64,000 bases of DNA from Aplectana chamaeleonis (GCA_029168955.1 JAPDOI010000187.1:744001-808000); one strand, 5' to 3'. Numbered from the stretch's first letter, positions 18,412 through 29,860 are shown. The notes: a model not told the origin generated them from the sequence alone. A program made the numbers and translations.

Positions 18412-21400
18412 CAAGAGCGCGCAGAACGCCGTAGAAAGTGTGTGGGTACTAAGTGGGATTTCGCAAAGAGCCGCAGAAAGTGTGCGGGACCCAGTGGTAG
18501 TGCGCCGGACGCCGTAGTGGGAGTGTGGGGCCCGAGTGGGAGTGAGCGAGCCGCCGTAGAAAATGTGCGGGACCTAGGTGGTGCTACGCAGGACAACGTA
18601 GAGAGCGTGCAAGAGCCAAGGGAGTGCACCGTAGGAAGTGTGCTGGGCCCGAGGGACAGTACGCCGGACGCCGTATAAAATTTGGGGAACCCAAGTGAGA
18701 GTGTGTTGGACGCCGTAGAAATTGTGCGGGACTTCAGAGGCGGTGCGCCAGACGCAGTAGAAATTTTACGGGGGCGCGCGGAATGCCGTAGAAAGTGTGC
18801 GGGACCCAAGGTAGGGTGCGCCGGACGTCGTAGACAGTGTACAGCTTTTCAAAAGGGAGTGCGCAGGACGCCTCAGAATTTGTGCGGGACCCAAATGCGA
18901 GTGCGCCGGACGCCGTAGAAAGTGTGCGAGACCTAAAAGGGAGTGCGCAGGACGTCTCAGAAACTGTGCGGGCCCCGAGTGGGAGTGCGCAGGACGCCGT
19001 AGAAAGTGTGCGGGACTCAAGTGGGAGTGCGCCGGACGATGTAGAAAGTGTGTGGGACCCAAGGTCGATTGCGCCAGATGACGTAGAAAGTATGTGGGAT
19101 CCAAATTCAAATGCGCCGGACGCCGTAGGAAGTGTGCGGGACCGATGTGAGAGTGCGCCGGACGCCGTAGAAAGTGTGTGGGACCTAAATGTGAACGCGC
19201 CGGATGCCGTAGAAAGTGTGCGGGACCCAAGTGGGAGTGGGCCGGACGCCGTAGAAAGTGTGTGGGACCCAAGGTCGATTGCGCCAGACGACGTAGAAAG
19301 TGTGTGGGACCCTAGGTAGAGTGCGCCAGATGACGTAGAAAGTGTGTGGGACCCAAATTAAAATGCGCCGGACGCCGTAGGAAGTGTGCAGAACCGAAGT
19401 GAGAGTGCGCCGGACGCCGTAGAAAGTGTGTGGGACCCAAATTCAAATGCGCCGGACGCCGTAGGAAGTGTGCGGGACCGAAGTGAGAGTGCGCCGGACG
19501 CCGTAGAAAGTGTGTGGGACCCGGGTAGAGTGCGCCGTATGCCGTAGGAAGTGTGTGGGACCCAAGGTAGAGTGCGCCGGATGCCGTAGAAAGTGTGTGG
19601 GACCCAAATGCGAACGCGCCGGATGCCGTAGAAAGTGTGCGGGACCCAAGTGGGAGTGCGCCGTACGCCGTAGAAAGTGTGTGGAACCCAAGGTCGATTG
19701 CGTCAGACGACGTAGAAAGTGTGTGGGACCCAAATTGAAATGCGCCGGACGCCGTAGGAAGTGTGCGGGACCGAAGTGAGAGTGCGCCGGATGCCGTAGA
19801 AAGTGTGTGGGACCCAAATGCGAGTGCGCCGGATGCCGTAGAAAGTGTGTGGGACCCAAGTGGGAGTGCGCCGGACGCCGTAGAAAGTGTGTGGGACCCA
19901 AGGTCGATGGCGCCAGACGACGTAGAAAGTGTGTGGGACCCAAATTCAAATGCGCCGGACGCCGTAGAAAGTGTGCGGGACCGAAGTGAGAGTGCGCCGG
20001 ACGCCGTAGAAAGTGTGTGGGACTCAAGGTAGAGTGCGCTAGACGACGTAGAAATTTTGTGGGACCCAAGGTCGATGGCGCCAGACGACGTAGAAAGTGT
20101 GTGGGACCCAAATTCAAATGCGCCGGACGCCGTAGAAAGTGTGCGGGACCCAAGTGGGAGTGCGCCGTACGCCGTAGAAAGTGTGTGAAACCCAAGGGCG
20201 ATGGCGCCAGACGACGTAGAAAGTGTGTGGGACCCAAATGCGAACGCGCCGGATGCCGTAGAAAGTGTGCGGGACCCAAGTGGGAGTGCGCCGGACGCCG
20301 TAGAAAGTGTGTGGGACCCAAGGTCGATTGCGCCAGACGACGTAGAAAGTGTGTGGGACCCAAATTGAAATGCGCCGGACGCCGTAGGAAGTGTGCGGGA
20401 CCGAAGTGAGAGTGCGCCGGACGCCGTAGGAAGTGTGCGGGACCGAAGTGAGAGTGCGCCGGACGCCGTAGAAAGTGTAAGGGACCTAAATGTGAACGCG
20501 CCGGACGCCGTAGAAAGTGTGCGGGACCGAAGTGAGAGTGCGCCGGACGCCGTAGAAAGTGTGTGGGACTCAAGGTAGAGTGCGCTAGACGACGTAGAAA
20601 TTTTGTGGGACCCAAGGTCGATGGCGCCAGACGACGTAGAAAGTGTGTGGGACCCAAATTCAAATGCGCCGGACGCCGTAGAAAGTGTGCGGGACCCAAG
20701 TGGGAGTGCGCCGTACGCCGTAGAAAGTGTGTGGAACCCAAGGTCGATGGTGCCAGACGACGTAGAAAGTGTGTGGGACCCAAATGCGAGTGCGCCGGAT
20801 GCCGTAGAAAGTGTGTGGGACCCAAGTGGGAGTGCGCCGGACGCCGTAGAAAGTGTGTGGGACCCAAGGTCGATGGCGCCGTACGCCGTAGAAAGTGTGT
20901 GGAACCCAAGGTCGATTGCGTCAGACGACGTAGAAAGTGTGTGGGACCCAAATTGAAATGCGCCGGACGCCGTAGGAAGTGTGCGGGACCGAAGTGAGAG
21001 TGCGCCGGACGCCGTAGGAAGTGTGCGGGACCGAAGTGAGAGTGCGCCGGACGCCCTATAAAGTGTAAGGGACCTAAAGGGAACGCGCCGGACGCCGTAG
21101 AAAGTGTGCGGGACCGAAGGGAGAGTGCGCCGGACGCCGGAGGAAGTGGGTGGGACTCAAGGTAGAGTGCGCTAGACGACGTAGAAATTTTGTGGGACCC
21201 AAGGTCGATGGCGCCAGACGACGTAGAAAGTGTGTGGGACCCAAATTCAAATGCGCCGGACGCCGTAGAAAGTGTGCGGGACCCAAGTGGGAGTGCGCCG
21301 TACGCCGTAGAAAGTGTGTGGAACCCAAGGTCGATTGCGCCAGACGACGTAGAAAGTGTGTGGGACCCAAATGCGAGTGCGCCGGATGCCGTAGAAAGTG

Positions 21401-21716
21401 TGCGGGACCCAAGTGGGAGTGCGCCGGACGCCGTAGAAAGTGTGTGGGACCCAAGGTCGATGGCGCCAGACGACGTAGAAAGTGTGTGGGACCCAAATTC
21501 AAATGCGCCGGACGCCGTAGGAAGTGTGCGGGACCGAAGTGAGAGTGCGCCGGACGCCGTAGAAAGTGTGTGGGACTCAAGGTAGAGTGCGCTAGACGAC
21601 GTAGAAATTTTGTGGGACCCAAATTCAAATGCGCCGGACGCCGTAGGAAGTGTGTGGGACCCAAGGTAGAGTGCGCCGGACGCCGTAGAAAGTGTGAGGG
21701 ACCGAAGTGGGAGAGC
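18412..21716. repeat. Large 42-bp minisatellite, about 79 units
   Basis: The unit core GCGCCGGACGCCGTAGAAAG recurs every 42 bp (for example 19029 and 19071) across 3.3 kb. Because 42 is a multiple of three, long frames stay open on both strands: a 761-codon minus frame (19443-21728) with the 14-residue unit LGPTHFLRRPAHSH, and plus frames with PDAVESVWDPRSMA or RRRRKCVGPKVDGA. Unit variants (GTGGGAGT, GTCGATGG, TTCAAATG, GTGAGAGT) are arranged in blocks. Nothing indicates translation. Confidence 0.92.
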
Positions 21717-21885
21717 GCACAACTTCAAAATTGTTTTGTGCGTCTAGAAGAGAGTGTATACCACCCCTTTCTCCACGTCCCCCCTTTAACCCCTCATTTC
21801 AGCTGCTCAGCTGTTTATATGCATTGACCTTTCTTAATCGGGTTTATATACGATTGAAATGTGATTTTATCAAAATATGCATCCA

Positions 21886-22695
21886 GGGGTCGTATTCGCC
21901 AACAACCCGTCGAGGGTAGTCGAAGGGAAGCGGAAGGGATGATACCGCGCGCGGCAGAGGAACACATCGACCCATCTTACACGCTGTAAGATGGAAATGA
22001 ACGTATTGATCGATTACCCTTCGAATTCCCGTGGACTTCCCTTCGAGAATATTGTGTAATTTTCTATTTTTTGTTCGATTCTTTTGCATTTTTAGACTTG
22101 TTTTTAGCATAAGAATATTGAAAACTAATTTCTTTTGTTGCAGAACAATAGTATAACATGTTTTACTGGGTTTTATTCAAATTCAATATTCACATTTTAA
22201 AAAATGAAACCTGGCAGAATAAAGATCGTTATTTTGCACACTGTCTATAATACTTGGACATAAAGATGAGAGCCCGCAGCTCTCTGGATGATTAAGATGT
22301 GGCATAAATCGCTTTTCTATTTTTTTGGTGAAAATTCAATGAAACGTGCGAGAAAAACAGCAAAAAATGAATATTCACAGTAAAAAATGTATACTTATAA
22401 CGAAAAAAGGATCTGAGTCACCAACGAATAGAAAACAAGAGACAGAATCACACGGAAATCAAGAAAATGAGGGTTTAAGCAATCAAAATGAAGGATTCCG
22501 AGGTCCGTTCCGTGCAATTTGCAATAAATTTCGCCGCGATGCGGCCAATTTTCCCGAGAAGCGATGCAAAAACTTCCGGCGGTCGCGAGGGAAGCCAAGG
22601 GAGGCGAGAGGTGGCCGTGGAGCGCGCGTTTTGCACTGAAATTTCACCTCATTTACCCTTCGACTACCCGGCGGGTTATTGGCAAATACGACCCC
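21886..22695. mobile_element. TIR DNA element (810 bp)
   Basis: The left end GGGGTCGTATTCGCCAACAA continues to AGTCGAAGGG. The right end, inverted, reads GGGGTCGTATTTGCCAATAA and also continues to AGTCGAAGGG, so the TIRs are about 43 bp with few mismatches. A short hairpin CATCTTACACGCTGTAAGAT lies subterminally. No transposase frame was seen. Confidence 0.8.
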
Positions 22696-22696
22696 A

Positions 22697-23029
22697 GGGG
22701 TCGTATTCGCCAACAACCCGTCGAGGGTAGTCGAAGGGAAGCGGAAGGGATGATACCGCGCGCGGCAAACGAGCAGATCTTATCATCTTACACCATGTAA
22801 GATGGAAATGCAAACTGTGTTACGTATCGATATCACTGCAAAAAGATAAAGATTCCATCGCGAAGCGGCCATTTTTCAGCTATGCTATTCGAAAAATTCC
22901 GGCGGTCGCGAGGGAAGCCAAGGGAGGCGAGAGGTGGCCGTGGAGCGCGCGTTTTGTACTGAAATTTCACCTCATTTACCCTTCGACTACTCGGCGGGTA
23001 CCCGGCGGGTTATTGGCGAATATGACCCC
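22697..23029. mobile_element. Second copy of the same TIR element (333 bp), adjacent
   Basis: It has the same left end, and its right end is GGCGAATATGACCCC at 23029. The inner block TTCCGGCGGTCGCGAGGGAA through GAAATTTCACCTCATTTACC is nearly identical to 22575-22665 of the larger neighbour, so this is an internally deleted relative. One base separates the two elements, giving CGACCCCAGGGGTCG. Confidence 0.8.
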
Positions 23030-23487
23030 AGGAGACACAAACATCATTATACTTCATTTGGCAAAAAAGGTAGCAGGGTGTCGGTTGGTCATGGAGGAGT
23101 TTACTAAACCTCAAACAGCGGTTGTCTTTATCATGACAGAAATGAATATAAATGAACTACCACTTAAAGACTTCATGAAACTGAAGAAGGGTCGGTGTGC
23201 AACTGCGCAAGAAAGGAGGTTAGCAGGGTTTGCAAGATTCGAAATGCTTTGTAATTTCTGATTGCTCGAGTGTTGTCGCCGAAACCAGCTTGCAGGCCGC
23301 CGCAACCAAACTCCAGCGGCAGAATCATTCGATAGCCGGCAAGTGTGAGAGCTTCTGTACGTCATCTCGCATAGAATCACAGCGGATTTCGATTCATTTG
23401 CCTTATACTCAAGATGCCGGCATATGGGCCGGCGCAGCCGGACCCCAGCGGCAGAGGCCGGCGTCAGCCGGCCGACGCCGCTGGTGA

Positions 23488-24780
23488 AAACATATTACAT
23501 GTAAAATAAAAGGCCTGAATTAACATACATGTAATATAAATTGGCCAATGTATATTACTTGCAAATTATCTCGACCGATCTATATTACATGTAATACATC
23601 GGTCCCTCGCTCGCAGGCCAAATGTCACACGTAATATGTTTTGATGGTGAAAACATAGTACTTGTAACATAAAAGACGATTACAATATACTTGTAATACA
23701 TCTCCGTCAATGTAAGTTACATGTGAATTATCTCTACTGAAGTAAATTACGTGTAGTATAAGTGTAACATGATTCAAATATCTTCAAAAACTGAGGGCCT
23801 ATGCTGAACACCTTCTGCGAACCTGCACAGCATACGGGCCGCCTCATACCTTAGCCATGAGCGCAGTCCCATTGCATTGACTTTCGACAGGGAGGTCACT
23901 CGCCCTGGCCGAGTCGTTGATCTCTCGCTCCTCATGATCCGTTTCAATCGTGTGGAGGATTAGAGGGAGCGACATACAATAATTTTTGAACACGCTTAAG
24001 CCCACTGATTCTTGTATGAAGCTGTGGAATCCAAGCTTGCTGCTTCAATCATGAAGCAGCAGGCTCTAAGCTGCTGGGATGTTCAAAAGAGCTTAAAGCA
24101 CGCTGATTCGTACTTGAAGCGCTAGCCTGGAACTTGCAGCTCTAATTAAAGGCAGTGTTCACGATGATTCTCGTTTCCAAGTTTTCCACTCAAAACAATG
24201 CGTTGGCTACCAAGTGTCACCAAAATCACGAAGAAACGGCGAGAAACGCACTAATTCGTCTTATTTCAGTGACATTATTCTATGGCCTGGACTAATTGTC
24301 CGGTTGGATGAACATGTTCACGGTGGTTGTCACCGGTAAAAAATGGGACTAATCGAAAATGGAAAAATATTTTGGGCAAAACAGTATTAGTTAGGGCCCG
24401 AAGGAAAGAACGGAGCAATACAGAATGGAGAATTGCAAAAGACGGGTCCACAAAAGATTTCATTGTCACAACGAACAGTTCCATTAATACTTAGGAGGCG
24501 GGCTGATACTTGAGGATTTCGTGCCCTTCTGGTGCGTTTTTCTCGGTTTCTTCGTCATTTCAGTTCTACTCGGGGGCCAAACAATCGATTTAGCGATTAA
24601 TCTCAAAATCGAAGATTATCGTGAACACTGCCTTTAAGCTACATGAAATATAAGTGTGTGTTACATGTAATATAAGTGTATGTTACATGTAATATAAGTG
24701 TAGGTTACATGCGATATAAAGGTAATATACTTGAATGTCTCAAGTATATTACACTTTATATTACATGTACCATGTTTTCA
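23488..24780. repeat. ACATGTAAT-rich dispersed repeat, copy 1, with nested MITE
   Basis: Many palindromic TTACATGTAA motifs lie at both ends. The same order of blocks occurs at 56427-58080: TATCGGTCCCTCGCTCG or close variants, CATCTCCGTCAATGTAAGTT, CACTCGCCCTGG, then a nested TTAA element. The ends suggest a palindromic element of about 0.8 kb before the nested insertion. Confidence 0.8.
24150..24633. mobile_element. TTAA-flanked MITE, family 1 (forward)
   Basis: Terminal inverted repeats AGGCAGTGTTCACGAT at the left and ATCGTGAACACTGCCT at the right. Flanked on both sides by TTAA (24146-24149, 24634-24637), the signature target duplication of the piggyBac superfamily. 484 bp with no transposase. 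Confidence 0.88.
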
Positions 24781-25072
24781 TTTTTCTGAGGTCTTCCAGA
24801 GAGCGACACGGGGTCACCCTCCGCTGCCACCCACAGTGTCAATTATCCGTGGATTGACTGGGCCAACACTGTTCGAACGGCATCCCTGCGTTCCGCGTAG
24901 CCAGTGCGGGTTTGAGATTGCACTTCAACACAGGCTGCCGCGAAATCCTTAAATTCTCGCTACAAAATTATAGCGAGAATATGCGGGTTTAGTGTCAGAG
25001 AGAGCAATGGTTCGAATGACACAAGAATATGCGGGTTTTAGCTATCGTAGCTAAAACCCTTAAATTCTCGCT

Positions 25073-25183
25073 ACAGGCCATAAAACGGCCAATGTCTCAC
25101 CGTCGACTGCGTACCACGCGCTGCGCGACCGCACGCGCGTGGTACGCAGTCGACGGTGAGACATTGGCCGTTTTATGGCCTGT
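25073..25183. repeat. Perfect 49-bp-arm hairpin
   Basis: The left arm starts ACAGGCCATAAAACGGCC. The right arm ends GGCCGTTTTATGGCCTGT. I compared all 49 positions and found no mismatch. The loop is 13 bases, TGCGCGACCGCAC. Confidence 0.9.
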
Positions 25184-25373
25184 ACATGGAATGGGGCGGC
25201 GTTTCAGGCCGCGCCCTCGGAGGCATCTAGCTACGCGTTGGTAGAGGTTTTACTTTGCTGGTCACTTGGAGTGATCTAATAAATTGGCTGCCTTTTGAGT
25301 GTGCAACAACGCGAAATCTGTAGTGTTTTGAGGTCACTGTGTGGTGCAGCTGCGTGGATTCTCCTTTTCTTGA

Positions 25374-25780
25374 TGGCAGCATACACGCTCGTAAACGTGT
25401 TTGAGACAAAGACGGAAATAGAATCGTACTGATCAGAACACAATGCCGCTACATGAGTAAGAAGATGGCCCTGCACCTGTGTTTCTCCGCCCCCTGTATT
25501 TGCGTCCTCCACCAAAACGGGTGCTGGGCCATTCCCACCGCTGTCGATGTATGTGGTTTACTTATTGTATCACCCACAAACGTCGACGATGGTGGTAATG
25601 ACCCAGCGCACCTGTTTTGGAGGGGAACAGCAAATACAGGGGGCGGGGCCAAATTCTTAGTCGTGTAGCGGCATCGTGCGTCGTTTTTGACGCTTCAAAA
25701 TGCGTAGGCGTTAGGTTCTGAGCCATGCCATTCTATTTCCGTAGTTGTCTCAAACATGTTTACGAGCGTGTATGCTGCCT
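25374..25780. mobile_element. Palindromic MITE, family 2
   Basis: Left GGCAGCATACACGCTCGTAA and right TTTACGAGCGTGTATGCTGCC (shortened: ACGAGCGTGTATGCTGCC) are inverted, followed by TTAA at 25781-25784. The left flank is a decayed TTGA. The two halves mirror each other imperfectly throughout (CACCTGTGTTTCTCCGCCCC near 25475; its inverse near 25640). Confidence 0.82.
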
Positions 25781-25807
25781 TTAATAAACGCTGTGCAACC
25801 AACTCAA

Positions 25808-26525
25808 TGGAGCAGAGCACATTGGGAGGTGGATTGCCTTGTGCCATCTGTTACCTGATATTACTTTTCTGGATACTGACGGTTGTGATCACTGCCCTAT
25901 TTCTGAAGCTTTCTGAAGAACAGGTTTATTCTGGTTTTTATGCGCCTTCATACATTATGATCACATTCCTCTCCGTTTGCATGGGTGAAATTAGATGTTG
26001 GAAACCTGGACTTTGTTGCTTAGCTTTGCATAAATAGTTCAATTAATGGATTGTATTGTGCAAGTAACGCAGAGAAAACGTGGGCGGCAGGCTCTGGCAT
26101 CTAAAACGGAATGAAATCGATGAGCGGAGTCGATCACCGTAGAAGTGGCAACAATGTTACGGACCAACAGGTTGGGCTGTTGGGAAATACCTGAAGCAAT
26201 TAACCTATCAGCCTAGCACCTGTAAAGAAAATTTGATGTTTGGGCCTTGTAAGCTCAGTTTTGTATTGTTATTCCGAAGACATGCTTCGGGACGGGAGAC
26301 AACAGCAAACAATCGAAGATCTTCGGAAACGTTGCAGTGTTTATGCCGAAATTACTTTTTCCTGTTTCAGTTTTATTTTGCTATTGTCGAGTTGCCTTCG
26401 ATTCCTTCAAGCTGAATCATATCCTCGATGTAGCACGGTGCGCCGTAGGTCGATATCCATTTGTAACCCTTGAATCTAAATGTGCTTTTCTCGAAATGTT
26501 TTGGACTTCCGTAAAAGCCCATTAG
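25808..26525 (+). CDS. Possible host gene exons for a small membrane protein (tentative)
   Basis: From the ATG at 25808 there is a clean hydrophobic stretch: CAICYLILLFWILTVVITAL, then FLKLSEEQ, then YAPSYIMITFLSVCMG, followed by a possible GTGAAA donor. Downstream, from about 26279, an in-phase frame gives DMLRDGRQQQTIEDLRKR. After that come either AEITFSCFSFILLLSSCLRF in the same frame, or, using a TGTTTCAG acceptor at 26373, RVAFDSFKLNHILDVARC ending at TAG 26525. The pattern of hydrophobic helix, LKL and aromatic-P-x-x helix recalls TMEM60/TMEM185-type proteins, but this is only a resemblance. The borders are not secure. Confidence 0.28.
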
Positions 26526-26546
26526 AGCAGCTCACAGTAACTTTGA

Positions 26547-26870
26547 AGGCCGTTTTCACGATGAAAACGGTCTTCAAGTTTTAACCGGAAATCGATTGTG
26601 CCTTGGTCGTTTGCAACAATAATGGCGAAAGAACGGCTAAAGACGAGCCAGAGGTAACCCCATGCGGCCATCAAATTTGGCTGTGCTATGCCCGCCCCGC
26701 CCCCTCCCTCACCGGCTTACAGAGAAGTGGGCGGGTAGAGTATAGTTTAGTGGCTGTATAGGACTGTATATGGCTCGTTTTTAGCCATTTGGCGCCATCA
26801 TTGTTGCAATGGACCCCGGTTCATTCGATTTCTGGTGGAAACCCGAAGGCCGTTTCTATCATGAACTGCA
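26547..26870. mobile_element. Diverged TTAA-type MITE
   Basis: Left AGGCCGTTTTCACGATGAAA after TTGA; right TTTCTATCATGAACTGCA before TTTA. The interior has CGTTTGCAACAATAATGGCG near the left and ATTGTTGCAATGG inverted near the right, so the whole element is palindromic. Confidence 0.6.
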
Positions 26871-27559
26871 TTTAGCCAGGTTATAGGCATTGTCCCCTAA
26901 TTTTCCCTGTTGATTGGGTATTTCCCAATATCAATCAAGCTGCTCTGGGAGCGTTTGGGAAAATGTTTCAGATCTGCCTTAAAACTCATACATGAGGGTG
27001 CGGATCACGAATCTAATTGTAAGCCCTGGGGCCGGATTCATCAACGAAATTTGGGGTAATTTATACCCTGAGTTTAATTAACTCCACCCCATACCCCAAA
27101 ATAAACCCCAAATGCGATTCATCAACATTTACCCCGCGAGAGTATCGGATACCCCACCGACGTCTAACCAAGAACCTTTTGTGCAACCGGCACCACTGGT
27201 GTGACGTAAAATTATGAATCGATAACTGCGCTTCCTCATCAGTCTCGAAGTTTTTTTGTTTGGCGAACTCGACCATGTGGCCTAGATTTTGCAATGTACG
27301 GAAGAAGCACTATTTTTGAACGGATTTATGCATGTTTCAGGAACTTTAGTCTCTTTCGAATCAAAATTTCCATCATTTCAACGTCGTTTTCGGCAGAGTT
27401 GGGCTTTTGTAATATTTTCATAATCCGAGCTTCATGTTTTATTGCCCGTTTCTATATTTTTTATTCATTCTCTTATTTTATTGATGCTTCTGGACAATAT
27501 TTGGGTCAAATATCCAACTGCTAGGAAGGTGGAATTTAGAACAGCACATTGGACATAGT

Positions 27560-27834
27560 GTGCTTATCTGGGCCAAATTCCGGTCCGCAATTGCGTCTCG
27601 AAACGCCTTGCGGCCGCACGCGCTCGAGTCGTTCGAGTTTCCAGCACCAAAGCCGACTCGATGGGGCTTTTTTATACAGTTTTCTTCAATTTTTCTTAGT
27701 TTCCAGTTTGCAAAACCCACCTAGAGTCGGCAGATCGGCGGCTGCGGCGCTGGAAGCTCTTCTGGCTCGGCAGCGTGCGGCCGCAAAGCATGTCGAGATG
27801 CAATTACGGACCAGAATTTGGCCCAGATAAGCAC
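27560..27834. mobile_element. 275-bp TIR MITE nested in the 27028-29006 element
   Basis: Left GTGCTTATCTGGGCCAAATT and right AATTTGGCCCAGATAAGCAC are perfect inverses, and the TIRs continue for about 34 bp with two mismatches. AGT directly flanks both ends, a likely 3-bp target duplication. Confidence 0.82.
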
Positions 27835-28290
27835 AGTACGATAAAATATTAACATTATGCAATGAAACGATTCGAAGCTTTCAAAAGATAAAACTCAAAA
27901 GTTTCTCGATTTTTTTTTGTAAGTTGGGCTAGTTCATGAGTTTGGTTTTTGATATATTATATTCTTTTGAAATTGGGTTGATTATTTTTAGATAAAAGAT
28001 TTTTTCGATTTTTTATATCGGTCATTTAAATAACTCTAATTAAACTTCGCTCTAATTGAAAGATTCTCTGCTTTTTGAGGCTGTGGAGCGTAAGAAAATT
28101 TCTAATGTTTTAATTAGTCAAGTCATATGTCGTAATGTGTACTATACTTTGACCGAATCGAATGATTCGAAATATCATTCGACTGAAAAAGTCGGCTTCG
28201 AACTATTCGAAAAGTCGAACATTCGCAAAATTCAAAATCCTGAATTATTCGAAAGTCGAATATTCGAAAAAAAAAACTGAAAATGTAAAA

Positions 28291-28424
28291 GTATAATGTG
28301 TACAAACTGTAAAGAGGGCGCGTGGGTAAACGAAGGGCTGTGATTGGCGGTAGCCGGTGTATCCTTCGATCACGGAACTTCGCTCCTCTTCGCCCTTTTA
28401 GCGGTTTGGACTTATTACGACCAC
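28291..28424. mobile_element. Short inverted-repeat element, relative of 40932-41143
   Basis: The right end GCGGTTTGGACTTATTACGA and CCAC matches the right end at 41120-41143. The left end GTATAATGTGTACAAACTGT is the imperfect inverse. The middle holds GCTGTGATTGGCGGTAGC. Confidence 0.5.
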
Positions 28425-29006
28425 CAGCCATCAAACATTCATTTGAAATAAATAAACAGCTCATATAAATGGACCATAAAAACTTAATCTTTAAAAAATT
28501 CATTTGTTTAAAAGTTACGAAAAATGAGTATTTCAACTACCATATTTTGAACATCAAAAAGTAGTAAATGCATACCGAAATTGTCGAAGCCGGAAATTTC
28601 GAGCTTAGTACTCTCAAAAAATCTTTCAAAAAAGCCTTGCATTGAAAAATCTAGGCTCGATACGGTCTAGAACACGAAAAAGATACGAAATGGAGCCAAG
28701 GAGAAAGCTAAGAATAGGGCAAAGTTATAAAATCAGCAGTTATATGTATGTAATCAAATAAGTTAAATGCAAATGGCTTAACTTACAGTGCCTCATAAGT
28801 TCCGACAATTCGCTAGTAGCAAAGTGCTGATTCCGCTCTCTTGCTGATAGAATAGTATCGGATACCCGACTCCTTCAGCAGGGTATCGGATACTCCCGTA
28901 TATACCCCGAAAATTGGGGTTTAATTGTTGATGAATAGCGAAATTTTACCCCGTGGAGTAAATTTAACCCTAAAACCGCGGTTTTATCGTTGATGAATCC
29001 GGGCCC

Positions 29007-29600
29007 TGATTGTAGATTTTCGGAAGGTGGCAACGTATCATGTTCAAGGCTTCCCATCGAGAAACATGTTCGAGGGAAAAGCGCGACTTCTGTCGATTAC
29101 TGGAATGCTGCTACAGATTTGGCTCAATTTTTTTGGAGATGTTTTGGGTGGCTTCACACGAATCTGAGGCCCATTTATCGATTCGCGGTAGGCTACTATT
29201 AATTACGGTGTGTGCACGGTAGTTCGATCAGTCCCAGAAGGTTTCGCCAGCCAATGACATCTTGTCCACCGTTATCTACGGTAGACCTGAGATGATCGAC
29301 AAATTCAGAATCGTGTTCGGCTCCCTAATTTACACTTATGATCGATCACTGGTCGAGAGATCGCCGCGTCGAACACCCGTGGCACGCACGCACCAGTTAT
29401 CGACGATACATACGAATTCGGCGAGAAATCAAGAAGCTTTTTTGGAGCACAAAAATGCCTGATAGGTACCCTTATTTAGCCGCGAAGCTTGAAAAAACGA
29501 CTATAACTCCTTTCATAGTGATTTTGGACAGCTGAGGAGGAAATATTCGGATTCTTCTTCCAAAAATAGTCCTAGAAAAGTACATTATTCATTGGGAATT
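29007..29600. repeat. Dispersed family F repeat
   Basis: Blocks CACACGAATCTGAGGCCCAT and CACCGTTATCTACGGTAGAC recur in diverged form at 55268-55700 and, inverted, at 61050-61180. No coding potential. Confidence 0.45.
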
Positions 29601-29639
29601 TCAGCGCTAACCAAAGAGAGTTTCATTGTGAGACGAATA

Positions 29640-29860
29640 GTGAAGCAGTGGGTGTATCTTCTTGGGGCTGTGTTCACTTATAAAACACCAAAATCGAACA
29701 TGTGGTCTGCGGACGGACGCGAACGAACTCCTAGTGCGGTTTCTGCGCTCTAATTTCCTCGTTTCTGGTACGTATCGACCTGCGGGACTCAACCAGTCGG
29801 CAAACTGACGAGCGCTCCACCTCGAGCCACCGTACCAGCTCCGTTCCTCACATTTCTTTG
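29640..29860 (-). mobile_element. tRNA-derived SINE-like element
   Basis: On the minus strand, from about 29850, the sequence carries an A-box-like TGGCTCGAGGTGG, a D-arm-like GCTC/GAGC stem and, about 36 bases on, a B-box-like GGTTGAGTCCC (consensus GGTTCGANTCC with one C missing). The segments CTGGTACG and CGTACCAG bracket the unit and can pair as an acceptor stem. The downstream body to about 29640 is unassigned. The tRNA identity is not resolvable. Confidence 0.45.

Larger units (their letters stand above)
27028..29006. mobile_element. TIR DNA element, about 2 kb, with ATTCATCAAC subterminal repeats
   Basis: The left end GGGGCCGGATTCATCAACGA is answered at the right by TCGTTGATGAATCCGGGCCC. 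A second GATTCATCAACA/TTGTTGATGAATAG pair lies 80-100 bp inside each end, and both flanks share runs of CCCC-containing blocks. The GGGCCxGATTCATCAA ends resemble PIF/Harbinger-type termini (inference). No transposase is readable, and other elements are nested inside. Confidence 0.72.

Noticed and set aside
19443..21728. 761-codon minus-strand ORF
   Set aside because: It is a 14-residue repeat produced by a 42-bp minisatellite that is equally open in other frames and on the other strand.
23440..24780. CRISPR-like array from repeated ACATGTAAT units
   Set aside because: Spacing is irregular, repeats are short palindromes, and the context is a eukaryotic genome.
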